A DNA stretch of 64,000 bases from Pyxidicoccus sp. MSG2 (GCF_026626705.1 NZ_JAPNKC010000001.1:3596001-3660000); one strand, 5' to 3'. Numbered from the stretch's first letter, positions 32,271 to 41,854 are shown. Notes: generated from the sequence alone by a model not told the origin. Program-made: numbers and translations.

Positions 32271-33497
32271 GTGCGCATCCTCTTCCTCAACCCGGTGGGC
32301 ATCCTCGGCGGAGCCGAGCGCGCGCTGCTGGACTTGATGGCGTGCCTGAAGCGGCTGGACGCGGGGCTGTCGCTCCACCTGCTCGCGGGCACGGTGGGGC
32401 CGCTGGTGGACGAGGCTCGCGCACTGGGGGTGGAGGCGCGCGCACTGCCATTACCGGAGCGGCTGTCCGCGCTGGGGGACAGCGCGCTGCGCGGGCGGGG
32501 GCCGCGAGAGGTCTTGCGCTTCGCATGGGGACTGGCGCCGACGCCGTTGCTGCTCGCGGACTATGGCCGGGCGCTGCGCCGTGAAGTGGCGGCGGTGGGG
32601 CCGCACCTGCTGCACTCCAATGGCATCAAGACGCACCTGCTGAGCCCGGTGACGGTGGGCCTGCCGCTGAAGCGGGTGTGGCACATCCACGACTTCCTGG
32701 GCGAGCGGCCGCTGGTGCGCCGGGCGATGGGGACACTGGCGCCGCTGGCGGACGCGGCCATCGCCAACTCGGGCGCGGTGGGTGAGGACACGCGCGAGGT
32801 GCTGGGCGGAGTGCCCGTGCACGTGGTGCACAACGGCGTGGACGTGGAGCGCTTCTCCCCGGGCCCCGGGGATGGCGCCCGGCTGGACGCGCTGGCCGGA
32901 CTGCCTCCCGCGCCCGAGGGCACGCTGCGCGTGGGACTGGTGGCCACGTACGCGCGCTGGAAGGGGCATGACGTCTTCCTGGAGGCGGCGGCGAAGTTGA
33001 TGCGGAAGCACCCCGCCCTGCCCGCGCGCTTCTACCTGGTGGGGGCGCCGTTGTACCGGACGCCCGGCTCGCAGTTCTCCGAGGAGGAATTGCGCGGGCT
33101 CATCGAGTCGAGCGGGCTTGGGGGCCGCGCGGGGCTGGTGCCCTTCCAGGCGGAGCCGGCCGCCGTGTACCGCGCGCTGGACGTGTTCGTGCACGCCAGC
33201 ACGCGGCGCGAGCCGTTCGGACTGACCATCGCGGAGGCGCTGGCCTGCGGGCGGGCAGCGGTCGTCTCACGCGCGAGCGGCGCGGCGGAGGGGCTCACGG
33301 ATGGCATGGACGCGCTGACCGTGGCTCCGGGAGATATGGGCACGCTGGTGACGGCGCTGGAGTCGCTGCTGGAGGACGGCGCGCGAAGGGCGCGGCTGGG
33401 CGAAGCGGCGCGGCGCACGGCGGTGGAGCGGTTCTCCAGAGAGCGGTACGCGCGCGAGGTGCTCGCGGTGTACCGCTCGCTCGTGCCTGGGGCCTAG
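32271..33497 (+). CDS. glycosyltransferase family 4
   Basis: A GT-B enzyme of 408 residues. I start it at the GTG at 32271 (VRILFLNPVGILGGAERALL), where the GT4 fold begins and just behind a promoter-like element shared with the GT4 gene at 35696. The longer open frame would put that element inside the coding region. Motifs: NGVDVERFSPGPG, VGLVATYARWKGHDVFL and EX7E in REPFGLTIAEALACGRAAV. It faces the EreA-like lipoprotein convergently. It transfers one sugar of the repeat unit, identity unknown. Confidence 0.9.
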   Translation: MRILFLNPVGILGGAERALLDLMACLKRLDAGLSLHLLAGTVGPLVDEARALGVEARALPLPERLSALGDSALRGRGPREVLRFAWGLAPTPLLLADYGRALRREVAAVGPHLLHSNGIKTHLLSPVTVGLPLKRVWHIHDFLGERPLVRRAMGTLAPLADAAIANSGAVGEDTREVLGGVPVHVVHNGVDVERFSPGPGDGARLDALAGLPPAPEGTLRVGLVATYARWKGHDVFLEAAAKLMRKHPALPARFYLVGAPLYRTPGSQFSEEELRGLIESSGLGGRAGLVPFQAEPAAVYRALDVFVHASTRREPFGLTIAEALACGRAAVVSRASGAAEGLTDGMDALTVAPGDMGTLVTALESLLEDGARRARLGEAARRTAVERFSRERYAREVLAVYRSLVPGA

Positions 33498-33528
33498 GGA
33501 AGGTTGTCGGGCTGGCTGTCGAAGAACA

Positions 33529-35526
33529 CTACCGCGCGCTCTGCTTCGCCTTCTCCTCGGCGGGCCGGGGCTGCGGGCGGTTGGGCCGGGCGCGCGTCGT
33601 CCGCTCTATGAACAGCAGGCCGTCGTAGTGCTCCAGGAAGTGGGCGTTGCTCATCTGGTAGCCCTCGTCCGAGTAGATGGCGCCCGGGTCTCGCGTGCGG
33701 TGTGCGCGCCGCCACCACTCCCGCACCGGCCCGGTGGCGGGCACCGCTCGCAGGTCCAGCGCCAGCAGCGGGAGCCCCGCGCTCGCGAGCGTCGCATCCA
33801 GGCTGTCCTCCGGCGCCGGCGGCACCGTGAACTCCACCAGGCCCTGACGGCCGGGCTTCGGCGCGTTCGATACGTTGAGGGCCTGGAACGAGCCCTGGTT
33901 GAAGGCGAACCCGAAGACATAGAGCCCCTTGCCGAAAACGTCGCCCAGGTGCCGGCCCATCGGGGCATCCGCCCACTCCCCCGCCGAGCGGGCCACGTGG
34001 GCATTGTGCGCCCACACCACTGCCTTCGTGCCCGGCCCCTCGTGGTCCAGAATCCAGCGCAGGTTGTCCGCCATCGCCCGGTCCCGCAGCTCGTAGTTCT
34101 CCGGGTCCAGCATCGTCTCCACCGCCTGCGTCGCCACCGTGAGGTCCTGCCTCGCCACCGCCGGGTCCTCACGGCTGGAGCGGCGCGTGTACTCCGCGCG
34201 CCGGGCTTCGAGACGCCGGGCCACATCTCGCAGCGTGTCCCGCGCCGCCTCCTTCTGTTCCTTCGTCAGCTTCGACGTATCCAGCTCATTCAGCGGGGTC
34301 AGCGACGGCTTCACCTGCGCGGCATACGCAGCGTCCACCGTCTCCAGGTACTCGAGCATGCGCGCGGTGGCCACCTTCGCGACCTGCATGTCCACGCCGT
34401 AGAACTTCACCTTCTTCTTGTGCGAGGGGTCCTCGTTGTAGCGCCGCATCCAGCGGATGAGCTCCAGCACCTCCTCGGTGTTCCACGTCCAGAAGTACAA
34501 CCCCGCCAGCGCCAGCGCCGGGTCCCCCTTCCCCGTGAGCACGTACTCGTTGACGGCGCGCGCCTCGGTGAAGTTCGCCTCGATGGCGAACACCGTGAAG
34601 CCCAGCTCCGACACGAGGAACTCCAACATGCGGTGCTTGAGCTGGAAGAACTCGCGAGTGCCGTGCGTGGCCTCTCCCAGCGCCACCACGCGCGCGTCCT
34701 TCAGCACCGGCGTCAGCTTGCGCAGGTCCTCGAAGCCCGCCCCCGCTTCCACCGACTTCAGCAGCACCCCAGCCCCCTTCACCCACTCCACCGTCGCGCG
34801 CCGCTCGTCCGCGGTGGGCAGGCGCTCCAGGCGCACCTCGACGGGCTCCCCCGGCCGGGGCTCCACGCGCATCATCCGAGGTGCGAAGCCCGGCGCGGAG
34901 CCGACGAGGCTGTAGTTGCCGGCCCCGAGGAACACCTGGAAGCGCCCCTCCGGGAGCGGCGGCAGGAGGGCCACCTCGTCGAAGGGAATCACGGGCCGCA
35001 CCACGCGCAGCACCGCGCCGGGAAGAGGCTGGCCCGCCTCGTCCACCACTGCGCCCTTCAGCGTGACGGGAGTCTCGCCTGGGCGCAGCTCCATGGGCGG
35101 CACGGCCTTGCCAGCCTCCAGCTCGACGGGCTCGGCGAAGACAACCGTTCCGTCCGCCAGTGACGCGGCGACACCGTACGTGCCGGGCGCCAGCGGCCCC
35201 ACCTCGAAGCGGCCGTCCGGCCCCGCCTGAACGGTGGCCGCGAGGGCATCCCTGCGCAAATCCCACGACACGTCATGCAGCAGAACGTCCACCTTCGCGC
35301 CAGCCGAGGGCGCTCCGTCGCGGTCCAGCACCTGACCGGAGAGCGGCACCTTCTCGGGTTCGGAAGGCCTGGGCTCCGGGGGCGCCGCCTGCGTCGGCTT
35401 CGCATTCACGACCTCTGCCCCCGGCGCGGTCGCTGCGTGTGTGACCGCCGCGGGCGGCGACTCCGAGCGAGGCGTCGTGGAACAGCCAACCAGCACTGCA
35501 AGCAGCACGAGCGGGGAGCTTCGCAC
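33529..35526 (-). CDS. erythromycin-esterase-like lipoprotein
   Basis: A 665-residue lipoprotein. The GTG at 35526 is chosen because AGGAGG lies six bases upstream and it yields a compact signal peptide ending in lipobox LVGC (Cys15); the upstream ATG at 35562 is an alternative. Two carboxypeptidase-regulatory-like beta domains follow (about residues 50-220). The EreA/EreB-type domain (about 255-650) has the family His motif VALGEATHGTREFFQ, then FAIEANFTE, YGVDMQ and VWAHNAHVAR. Known members hydrolyse macrolide lactones, but many have other or unknown substrates. A lipid-anchored form with Ig-like domains is unusual for the family. The promoter region is shared with the divergent GT4 gene. 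Confidence 0.88.
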   Translation of the reverse strand: MRSSPLVLLAVLVGCSTTPRSESPPAAVTHAATAPGAEVVNAKPTQAAPPEPRPSEPEKVPLSGQVLDRDGAPSAGAKVDVLLHDVSWDLRRDALAATVQAGPDGRFEVGPLAPGTYGVAASLADGTVVFAEPVELEAGKAVPPMELRPGETPVTLKGAVVDEAGQPLPGAVLRVVRPVIPFDEVALLPPLPEGRFQVFLGAGNYSLVGSAPGFAPRMMRVEPRPGEPVEVRLERLPTADERRATVEWVKGAGVLLKSVEAGAGFEDLRKLTPVLKDARVVALGEATHGTREFFQLKHRMLEFLVSELGFTVFAIEANFTEARAVNEYVLTGKGDPALALAGLYFWTWNTEEVLELIRWMRRYNEDPSHKKKVKFYGVDMQVAKVATARMLEYLETVDAAYAAQVKPSLTPLNELDTSKLTKEQKEAARDTLRDVARRLEARRAEYTRRSSREDPAVARQDLTVATQAVETMLDPENYELRDRAMADNLRWILDHEGPGTKAVVWAHNAHVARSAGEWADAPMGRHLGDVFGKGLYVFGFAFNQGSFQALNVSNAPKPGRQGLVEFTVPPAPEDSLDATLASAGLPLLALDLRAVPATGPVREWWRRAHRTRDPGAIYSDEGYQMSNAHFLEHYDGLLFIERTTRARPNRPQPRPAEEKAKQSAR

Positions 35527-35641
35527 GGGAGTCCTCCTGACGCGGGAAGAGGCGTCAACCATGCTCCGCAATCCTGGAGCCCGGCCAGGAAAACGTCTCC
35601 GCGTGGGATGTCTGGCGCAGGCACCCTCCCAAGGCCATGCC

Positions 35642-35670
35642 TTGACCCGCCCCGGCGGCTCTGGTTCGGT
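35642..35670 (+). promoter_or_regulatory. sigma70-like promoter of GT4 gene
   Basis: TTGACC (35642-35647), a 17-bp spacer and TTCGGT (35665-35670), 26 bp before the GTG at 35696. Near copy of the element at 32232-32260. Confidence 0.5.
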
Positions 35671-35695
35671 CACACGCGCACCCGAGGTCTCCCAC

Positions 35696-36844
35696 GTGAA
35701 GCGGCCACGCAGGCTCGTCACCGTCTCGCATTCCTACGTCGTCACCCTCAACCGCCGGCTCGCCAACGAGCTGGCGCGCGTGGGTGGAGGCGACTGGGAC
35801 GTCACCGCCGTGGCGCCCCGCTTCTTCCATGGCGACCTGAGCCCCCTCACCCTCCAGCGAGAGCCGGGCGAGCCCGCGCGCGTGGAGGACGTGCGCGCCC
35901 TCTTCAGCCGCTCGCTGCACGGCTTCGTGTACGGGCCGGAGTTGCGCGCGCGGCTGTCCGGCGGCGTGGACCTGGTGCACTCGTGGGAAGAGCCCTACGT
36001 GCTGGCGGGCCTGGAGGTGGCGCTGCTCACCCCGCGCCGGGTGCCGCTCGTCTTCTGCACGGCGCAGAACCTCTCCAAGCGCTACCCGCCGCCCTTCGCG
36101 CAGATGGAGCGCTTCGTCGTCCAGCGCTCCGCGGGCTGGGTGGCCTGGGGCGAGACGGTGAAGGACAACCTCCTCTCCCGTCCCGGCTATGCGCAGCGGC
36201 CCGCGCGCTACATCCCCATGGGCGTGGACACCGAGCTGTTCCGCCCGGACCGCGCTTCGGGGGAGACACTCCTGCGTGAGCTCGGGTGGGAAGCCTCGGG
36301 GCCGCCCGTGGTGGGCTACCTGGGGCGCTTCGTGCCGGAGAAGGGCGTGCCGCTGCTGATGGAGGCGCTGGAGCGGCTGACCACGCCGTGGCGCGCGCTC
36401 TTCGCGGGCGGCGGCCCGCTGGAAGGAGCGTTGCGGGCCTGGGGCGCGCGTCACGGGGACAAGGTGCGCGTCGTCACCGGCGTGCCGCATACCGGTGTGC
36501 CGCGCGTGCTCAACGCCATGGACATGCTGTGCGCGCCCAGTCAGACGGCACCGAAGTGGAAGGAGCAGTTCGGCCGCATGCTCGCGGAGGGCTTCGCCTG
36601 CGGAGTGCCCGTGCTCGGCAGTGACTCCGGTGAGGTGCCGCGCACCGTCGGCGATGCCGGCCTCGTGCTGCCCGAGGCGTCCCCGCACGCGTGGACCGAA
36701 GCGCTCGCCGGACTGCTGGAGAGTCCGGAGCGCCGCCGCGAGTGGTCCGCACGAGGCAGGGAGCGCGCCGTCACCCGCTTCGCCTGGCCGGTGGTGGCGC
36801 GCTCGCACCTCGACTTCTTCACGGAAGCGATGGACGCGCGATAG
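35696..36844 (+). CDS. glycosyltransferase family 4
   Basis: A 382-residue GT-B enzyme. The start is the GTG at 35696 (VKRPRRLVTVSHSYVV), directly before the first beta strand; the longer frame covers the promoter and the antisense lipoprotein signal peptide. Motifs: YIPMGVDTELFRPD, GYLGRFVPEKGVPLLM and EX7E in EQFGRMLAEGFACGVPV, where the usual aromatic context is changed by a Gln. Convergent, seven bases apart, with the next GT4 gene. Repeat-unit glycosyltransferase of unknown donor. Confidence 0.9.
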   Translation: MKRPRRLVTVSHSYVVTLNRRLANELARVGGGDWDVTAVAPRFFHGDLSPLTLQREPGEPARVEDVRALFSRSLHGFVYGPELRARLSGGVDLVHSWEEPYVLAGLEVALLTPRRVPLVFCTAQNLSKRYPPPFAQMERFVVQRSAGWVAWGETVKDNLLSRPGYAQRPARYIPMGVDTELFRPDRASGETLLRELGWEASGPPVVGYLGRFVPEKGVPLLMEALERLTTPWRALFAGGGPLEGALRAWGARHGDKVRVVTGVPHTGVPRVLNAMDMLCAPSQTAPKWKEQFGRMLAEGFACGVPVLGSDSGEVPRTVGDAGLVLPEASPHAWTEALAGLLESPERRREWSARGRERAVTRFAWPVVARSHLDFFTEAMDAR

Positions 36845-36851
36845 CGGTGCC

Positions 36852-37994
36852 TCAGCCCTCGCGGTCCACCACGTCCACAATCGCGGCGGCCATGCCATCC
36901 CACGTCTGCGCGCGCAGCGACTCGGACAGCGCGGCCACGTGAGGCGCCCAGGTCGCCTCACTCTCCCGCCACGCCTCCAGCCGCAGCACCAGCCCGTCCA
37001 CGTCGTCCGGGTCGTCCAGCAGCAGTCCTTGCAGCGCGGCCGGGTAGCGCTCCGCCACGCCCGCCGTGCGGCTCACCAGCGCGGGCAGCCCCGCGCACAG
37101 CGCCTCGTGCACGCCCAGCCCGTAGGCCTCGTACCGCGTGGGCGCCACCAGCAGGTCCGCAGCGGACAGCAGCACGGGCACGTCCTTGCGGAACCCCAGG
37201 AACTGGATGCGCTCACCCAGCCCCTTCGCCTGCGCCTCGCGCTCCCACGCCTCGCGCTGCGCGCCCACGCCCACCACCTTGAGGTCCACGCCCCAGTCCC
37301 CGCGCGCGCACAGCCGCGCCCACGCATGGAACAACGTGTCGAAGCCCTTGCGCCGGTCTCCCAGCGCGCCCACGAACAGCGCCACCCGGCGCGACTCCGG
37401 CCAGCCCAGCGCCGCCCGTGCCGCGCGCCGCTCCTCGGGCGAGGCGGGCCGGAAGCGCTCCGGGTCTCCACCGTAGTAGACGACGCGCACCTTCGACTCC
37501 GGCACGCCCGTGGCCGCCACCAGGTCCGCGCGGGTGCGCTCCGAGTTGGCGATGATGACCCGCGCGCGCCGCAGCGCCTCGCGCTCCCCGCGCAGGTAGA
37601 GCCGGTGACTCAGCTGCCCCTTGAGCCGGCGCAGCGCGCCGCCCACGGGCTCGGAGACATAGGCCCCGTGGACGTAGTGCACCCAGTTGGCACCGGGCAC
37701 CGGACAGTTGCCACCGTTGGCCAGCACGCGCCCGCCCTCGGCGCGGGTGCGCAGCGCCCACGCGCGGCCCACCACGTCCAGCAGCGGCTCGCCCAGGAGA
37801 TACGCGTTGCCCGGCTTGGGCACGCGCACGAAGCGCACGTTGGAGTAGCCGAGCAATTCGTCCGCCACCCGGTGCGCCACCAGCCGCACCGGGCCGCCCT
37901 GCTTCGCCAGCCAGAGCGCCAGCGCCAGGTTGGCGCGATCCATGCCACCGGTGGCGACGAAGTCACCGGCGATGAGCGTGTACGGTCTTCGCAT
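36852..37994 (-). CDS. glycosyltransferase family 4
   Basis: A 380-residue GT-B enzyme beginning MRRPYTLIAGDFVATGGMDR. The nucleotide-sugar domain contains ALFVGALGDRRKGFDTLFHA and the EX7E signature YEAYGLGVHEALCAG. Its start overlaps the end of the polymerase-like gene by 32 bp on the same strand, so it is translated from the same message. It is last in the run of same-strand genes from wzc down to this point. Confidence 0.92.
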   Translation of the reverse strand: MRRPYTLIAGDFVATGGMDRANLALALWLAKQGGPVRLVAHRVADELLGYSNVRFVRVPKPGNAYLLGEPLLDVVGRAWALRTRAEGGRVLANGGNCPVPGANWVHYVHGAYVSEPVGGALRRLKGQLSHRLYLRGEREALRRARVIIANSERTRADLVAATGVPESKVRVVYYGGDPERFRPASPEERRAARAALGWPESRRVALFVGALGDRRKGFDTLFHAWARLCARGDWGVDLKVVGVGAQREAWEREAQAKGLGERIQFLGFRKDVPVLLSAADLLVAPTRYEAYGLGVHEALCAGLPALVSRTAGVAERYPAALQGLLLDDPDDVDGLVLRLEAWRESEATWAPHVAALSESLRAQTWDGMAAAIVDVVDREG

Positions 37995-39468
37995 GTGCCA
38001 TGGCGCCGAAGAGCGCCGCGTTGAGCAGCCAGAACTCCATGCCCGTCTGGCTCAGGAAGAAGGCGTAGCTGAAGGTCAGCGCCAGGGCGCCCAGGTTGTA
38101 CGCGAAGATGACGCTGCCCCACAGCCAGAACTCGTCGCCCGTGTCGTCCTTCCGCCGCGCGACGCGGAACACCCACCACAGCGTGGCCAGCATCGCCAGC
38201 GGGTAGAGCGCCACCACCAAAAAGCCGCCGTCGTAGACCCAGGCCGTCCACTGCACCTCGGCCCACAGCGACGGGTACTCCGGGTCGCTGTTGTCACCGA
38301 AGTACGCGTTGGCCATGCCGTAGCGGCCCAGGCCCGCGCCCAGGGGAAACTCTGGCAGCAGGTGCTCGAAGGTCCGCGTCACGAAGCCACCGCGGTTCTT
38401 CTGGTAGACGTCCTCGGGCCGGCCCTCGAGCAGGGTGCTCCAGCGCGCCGTCACCGCGTCACCGCCCACCGTCACCGCCCAGGCGAAGGCACCCACGCCC
38501 GCGCCGCCCACCACCGCCAGCAGCGCCACCATCCGCACCAGTCGGCCGCTGAGCGCGAGCACGCACGCCATCGCCAGCAGGCACACCCCCAGCGTGACGA
38601 AGGTGGCGCGCACCTGGCAGAGGTAGACGCAGAGCAGCCCCATCAGGATGCCGCCCGCGGCCAGCACGCGCACCAGCCCGCGCCGGGACGACAGCAGGAA
38701 ACCGCCGCCCAGCAGCACGGCATAGAAGCCACCCGTGGCCGCGCCGCCCGGCGTGTCCGTCAGGCCCATGGGACGGAACACGCGCTCGCCGCTCGCCGTC
38801 TCGAACTCAAGGCTGCGCACGTAGCCTTCGCCCAGGCCCTGCACCACCTGCGACACCGGCGGCTGGAAGCGGCCGGGGAAGTACACCTGCAGCACGCCCA
38901 CCGTCGCGCTCGCCACGTTGAAGAGGAAGAGCAGCGCCAGCGTGCTGCGGAACGTCTTCCCGTCGATGGACAGCCGCGTCACCCACAACAGCGGCGCGAT
39001 GATGGAGAGCTGGATGCCCAGTTGCACCAGGCCCGCCAGCGGACTCGACGTACCGGGGTGGAAGAAGTTGAGCGCGGTGACGGCCATGGCGCCCAGGATG
39101 AAGGGCAGCGCCGGGTGCTTGAGGCTCCGGCCCCGCACGAGCACCAGCAGCAGCAGGCTGACGCCGAAGGCCAGGATGCGCACCACCACGCGCAGCGGCG
39201 CAATCGCCGGCACCAGCAGCGCCAACTGGCAGGCCATGAGCAGGCCGATGAAGAGCGGCACCAGCTTCCCCGACGCGAGCAGTCCTCCGCGAACGGGAGT
39301 CGGAGCCGCCGCCGTCTCCGAGGCGGCGGACTCCACTCGTGCGCCGGGCGCCAGGGCCTCCAGCGGAGCCCCCGGTGCGCGGCGCACGTACCGGCGTCGC
39401 AGCACACCCGGGCCCTGCAACTGCGGCCTCACCACGCCGGGCGCCATCGGCGGACGCGGGCTCCTCAT
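37963..39468 (-). CDS. O-antigen polymerase/ligase-like membrane protein
   Basis: A 501-residue protein with a hydrophilic N-terminal region of about 75 residues, then about ten to twelve membrane segments. A large loop (about 330-400) contains the family-like FPLGAGLGRYGMANAYFGDN. It belongs to the O-antigen ligase/Wzy group but lacks the TPR tail of the protein at the left edge. It may be a second polymerase, a ligase, or an exopolysaccharide chain-terminating transferase. Its start overlaps the upstream GT4 stop as ATGA, and its end overlaps the downstream GT4 gene, so it sits firmly in the wzc operon. Confidence 0.87.
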   Translation of the reverse strand: MRSPRPPMAPGVVRPQLQGPGVLRRRYVRRAPGAPLEALAPGARVESAASETAAAPTPVRGGLLASGKLVPLFIGLLMACQLALLVPAIAPLRVVVRILAFGVSLLLLVLVRGRSLKHPALPFILGAMAVTALNFFHPGTSSPLAGLVQLGIQLSIIAPLLWVTRLSIDGKTFRSTLALLFLFNVASATVGVLQVYFPGRFQPPVSQVVQGLGEGYVRSLEFETASGERVFRPMGLTDTPGGAATGGFYAVLLGGGFLLSSRRGLVRVLAAGGILMGLLCVYLCQVRATFVTLGVCLLAMACVLALSGRLVRMVALLAVVGGAGVGAFAWAVTVGGDAVTARWSTLLEGRPEDVYQKNRGGFVTRTFEHLLPEFPLGAGLGRYGMANAYFGDNSDPEYPSLWAEVQWTAWVYDGGFLVVALYPLAMLATLWWVFRVARRKDDTGDEFWLWGSVIFAYNLGALALTFSYAFFLSQTGMEFWLLNAALFGAMAHAKTVHAHRR

Positions 39469-40589
39469 GATGCGCGCAGCCCTCCGGCGACGACGTCGCG
39501 CAGGGCCTCGTCCAGGTTGCGCAGGTAGACGGACGGGTCACACAGCTTCGCCGCGCGAGCCGGCCCCGCCGCGCCCAGCCGCTGGCGCACCTCTGGATGC
39601 TCGATGAGCTTGCGCAGCTCCGTGGCCAGGGGCGCCGGCCGGGGCGGCACGAGCACGCCACACGAGTAGTCGACGATTTCCAGGGGCCCGCCCATGGCCG
39701 TGGTGACGACGGGCAGCCCGGCCTGCAGGGCCTCCACGAAGGCGATGCCGAACGGCTCCGCGGAGACATTGGGCTGGCAGTGGATGTCCGCGGCCCGCAG
39801 CAACTGGGGCACGTCCGAGCGCTGCCCGAGGAAGCTCACCCGGTCCGTCAGCCCCAGCCCTTCGGCCTGGGCCTTCAGCCCGGCGAGGTAGGTCTCCTCC
39901 TCCGGACGCTGCGCGCCACCGGCCACCCAGGCCCGCCAGCCCGGCACCTGGCGCAGCCGCCCGAGCGCCTCCAGCAAGAGCCGCTGTCCCTTCCACTCCT
40001 GCATGCGGCTGGTCTGGACGATGACGACGTCACCGTCGCCCGCGCCCAGCTCCGCGCGCAACAGGGCCCGGCCCTCGGTGTCCGTCCGCGCCGGCGCGAG
40101 CACCGGGCAGTAGGCCAGGCGCGAGCGCGCATGGGGATAGACGGCGGCCAGCGTCCCCGCCGAGTAGCGGCTGTTGGTGATGACCAGGTCCGGCGCGGTG
40201 ACACGCGCCCAGCGCTCCAGCCAGTGCCGGCCATTCAGCGCGTCGTGCTGGTAGAAGACGAGCGGCACACCGGCCGCGCGCGCCACCGGGCCGAACAGCG
40301 CCTGCGGCCAGATGGCATGGCAGAGGACGGCGTCGTAGCGCTCGCGCTTGAGCAGCTCCCGAAGCGCCACCCGCGCGCGCCACACCGTCCACGGGCGGCC
40401 CACCCGCGCCTCGCCCAGCAGGTGCAGCTCCGCGCCCGTCTCGCGCAGCTCGGCGGCCAGCCGGCCCTCGAAGCAGAGCGCGAAGGCGTGCGTCAGCCCG
40501 GGCTGGCGCCCCTGCTCCCGCGCCACGGTGTGGAGGAAGGTCTCCACGCCGCCGTAGAGGTTGCCGCTGTAGACATGAAGCACGCGCAT
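39465..40589 (-). CDS. glycosyltransferase family 4
   Basis: A 374-residue GT-B enzyme. I prefer the ATG at 40589 (MRVLHVYSGNLYGGVETF), which starts at the first strand and has GAGG six bases upstream; a GTG at 40601 overlapping the previous stop (GTGA) would add four residues. Motifs: FLGQRSDVPQLLRAAD and EX7E in AEPFGIAFVEALQAG. Part of the wzc operon, coupled by ATGA to the polymerase-like gene. Confidence 0.91.
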   Translation of the reverse strand: MRVLHVYSGNLYGGVETFLHTVAREQGRQPGLTHAFALCFEGRLAAELRETGAELHLLGEARVGRPWTVWRARVALRELLKRERYDAVLCHAIWPQALFGPVARAAGVPLVFYQHDALNGRHWLERWARVTAPDLVITNSRYSAGTLAAVYPHARSRLAYCPVLAPARTDTEGRALLRAELGAGDGDVVIVQTSRMQEWKGQRLLLEALGRLRQVPGWRAWVAGGAQRPEEETYLAGLKAQAEGLGLTDRVSFLGQRSDVPQLLRAADIHCQPNVSAEPFGIAFVEALQAGLPVVTTAMGGPLEIVDYSCGVLVPPRPAPLATELRKLIEHPEVRQRLGAAGPARAAKLCDPSVYLRNLDEALRDVVAGGLRAS

Positions 40590-40597
40590 GGGACGCC

Positions 40598-41854
40598 TCA
40601 CGCCCTTCCCGCGGCGGCGCGCTGCGTGACGGGGGCTTCCGCCTCCACCACCGGCGCGGGCCGCCCGAGCGCTTCCGCGTACAGCGACAGGCTGCGCATG
40701 GCCATGACGTCATGACCGAACTCGGCCGCCGCCCGCTCGCGCGCCGCGTGGCCCAGCCGCTTCGCGAAGCCCGGGTCCTCCACCAGCCGCCGCGCGGCGA
40801 TGGCCAGCGCCGGCGCGTCACCCACCGGCACCGTGAGCCCCGTCTCCTCGTGGCGGCTCACCCACGGCACGCCCGAGTGCGGAATCGCGGTGTTGAGCAC
40901 CGGCAGCCCGCTGGCCATGGCCTCCACCTGCGACAGGCCATACGCCTCGCTGCGCGCGTTGCTCGGGAACCACAGCGCGGTGGCCGCGCGGTAGGCGCCG
41001 GTGAGCGCGTCCGGCGGAAGGTAGCCCGCCCACGTCACCCGGTCCTCCACACCCAGCGCCCGCGCCCGCTCCCGGCCTTCCGCCTCCAGCGGCCCCTGGC
41101 CGACCACCACCAGCCGGCCCGGCACTCGCGAGAGCGCCTCCAGCGCGGTGAACAGCCCCTTGTAGTAGACGAGCCGGCCCACCATCAGCCACAGCGGGCC
41201 GCCCGAGGCCTGGGCTCGCCAGCGGGTCTCCGCCGCCAGCGCCTCGGCGGACGGCTGCAGGTACGGCGTCAGGTCGATGCCCAGCGGCAGCGCGCGCACC
41301 CGGCTCCGGAAGGTGCGCAGCAGCGGCGAGCCCGGCACGTACGCCTCGCTGGTGGCCAGCACCCGCCGGGCGCGCGCGTACAGCAGCGCCTCGAAGGGAC
41401 GGAAGAGCGCGCCCGCCACCCGCTGGCGGATGACGTCGCTGTGGTGGGTGATGAAGAGGGGCGGCAGCCGGGGCGCCACGTCCAGCGCCAGCAGCATGCT
41501 GGGGTTGGGCGTGTGCAGGTGCAGCACGTCCACGCCCCGCGCCAGCGCGCGCCGCAGCACGCCCGGCAAATCCGGCATCACGTCCATGCGCGCCACGGAG
41601 GCCGCGCGGCCCAGGCGCACCACGCGCACCGGCCCGTCCCAGTCCTCGCGCGTGGGGCTGCGGCCGTGGAACTCGTGGCTGGTGCCCGCGCCGTCCGCCG
41701 AGTGGTTGGCGCACAGCACCTCCACCTGCGCGCCCAGCTCCGCCTGGGCCCGCGCCAGCGTCTGCACGTGGCCTTCCATGCCGCCGGAGGCGGGCGGATA
41801 GAACTTGCCCAGGTGGAGGACCCGCAGGCCCGCCCCGGCTGACGGCCCGCTCAC
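40598..41854 (-). CDS. glycosyltransferase family 4
   Basis: A 418-residue GT-B enzyme starting at the GTG at 41854, which overlaps the wzc stop as GTGA. The N-terminal LRVLHLGKFYPPASGGMEGH is classic for GT4, and the C-terminal domain has LMVGRLVYYKGLFTALEAL and EX7E in SEAYGLSQVEAMASG. This resembles mannosyl/galactosyl-transferases of capsule clusters, but the donor is not certain. The long open frame upstream is a shadow inside wzc. Confidence 0.92.
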   Translation of the reverse strand: MSGPSAGAGLRVLHLGKFYPPASGGMEGHVQTLARAQAELGAQVEVLCANHSADGAGTSHEFHGRSPTREDWDGPVRVVRLGRAASVARMDVMPDLPGVLRRALARGVDVLHLHTPNPSMLLALDVAPRLPPLFITHHSDVIRQRVAGALFRPFEALLYARARRVLATSEAYVPGSPLLRTFRSRVRALPLGIDLTPYLQPSAEALAAETRWRAQASGGPLWLMVGRLVYYKGLFTALEALSRVPGRLVVVGQGPLEAEGRERARALGVEDRVTWAGYLPPDALTGAYRAATALWFPSNARSEAYGLSQVEAMASGLPVLNTAIPHSGVPWVSRHEETGLTVPVGDAPALAIAARRLVEDPGFAKRLGHAARERAAAEFGHDVMAMRSLSLYAEALGRPAPVVEAEAPVTQRAAAGRA

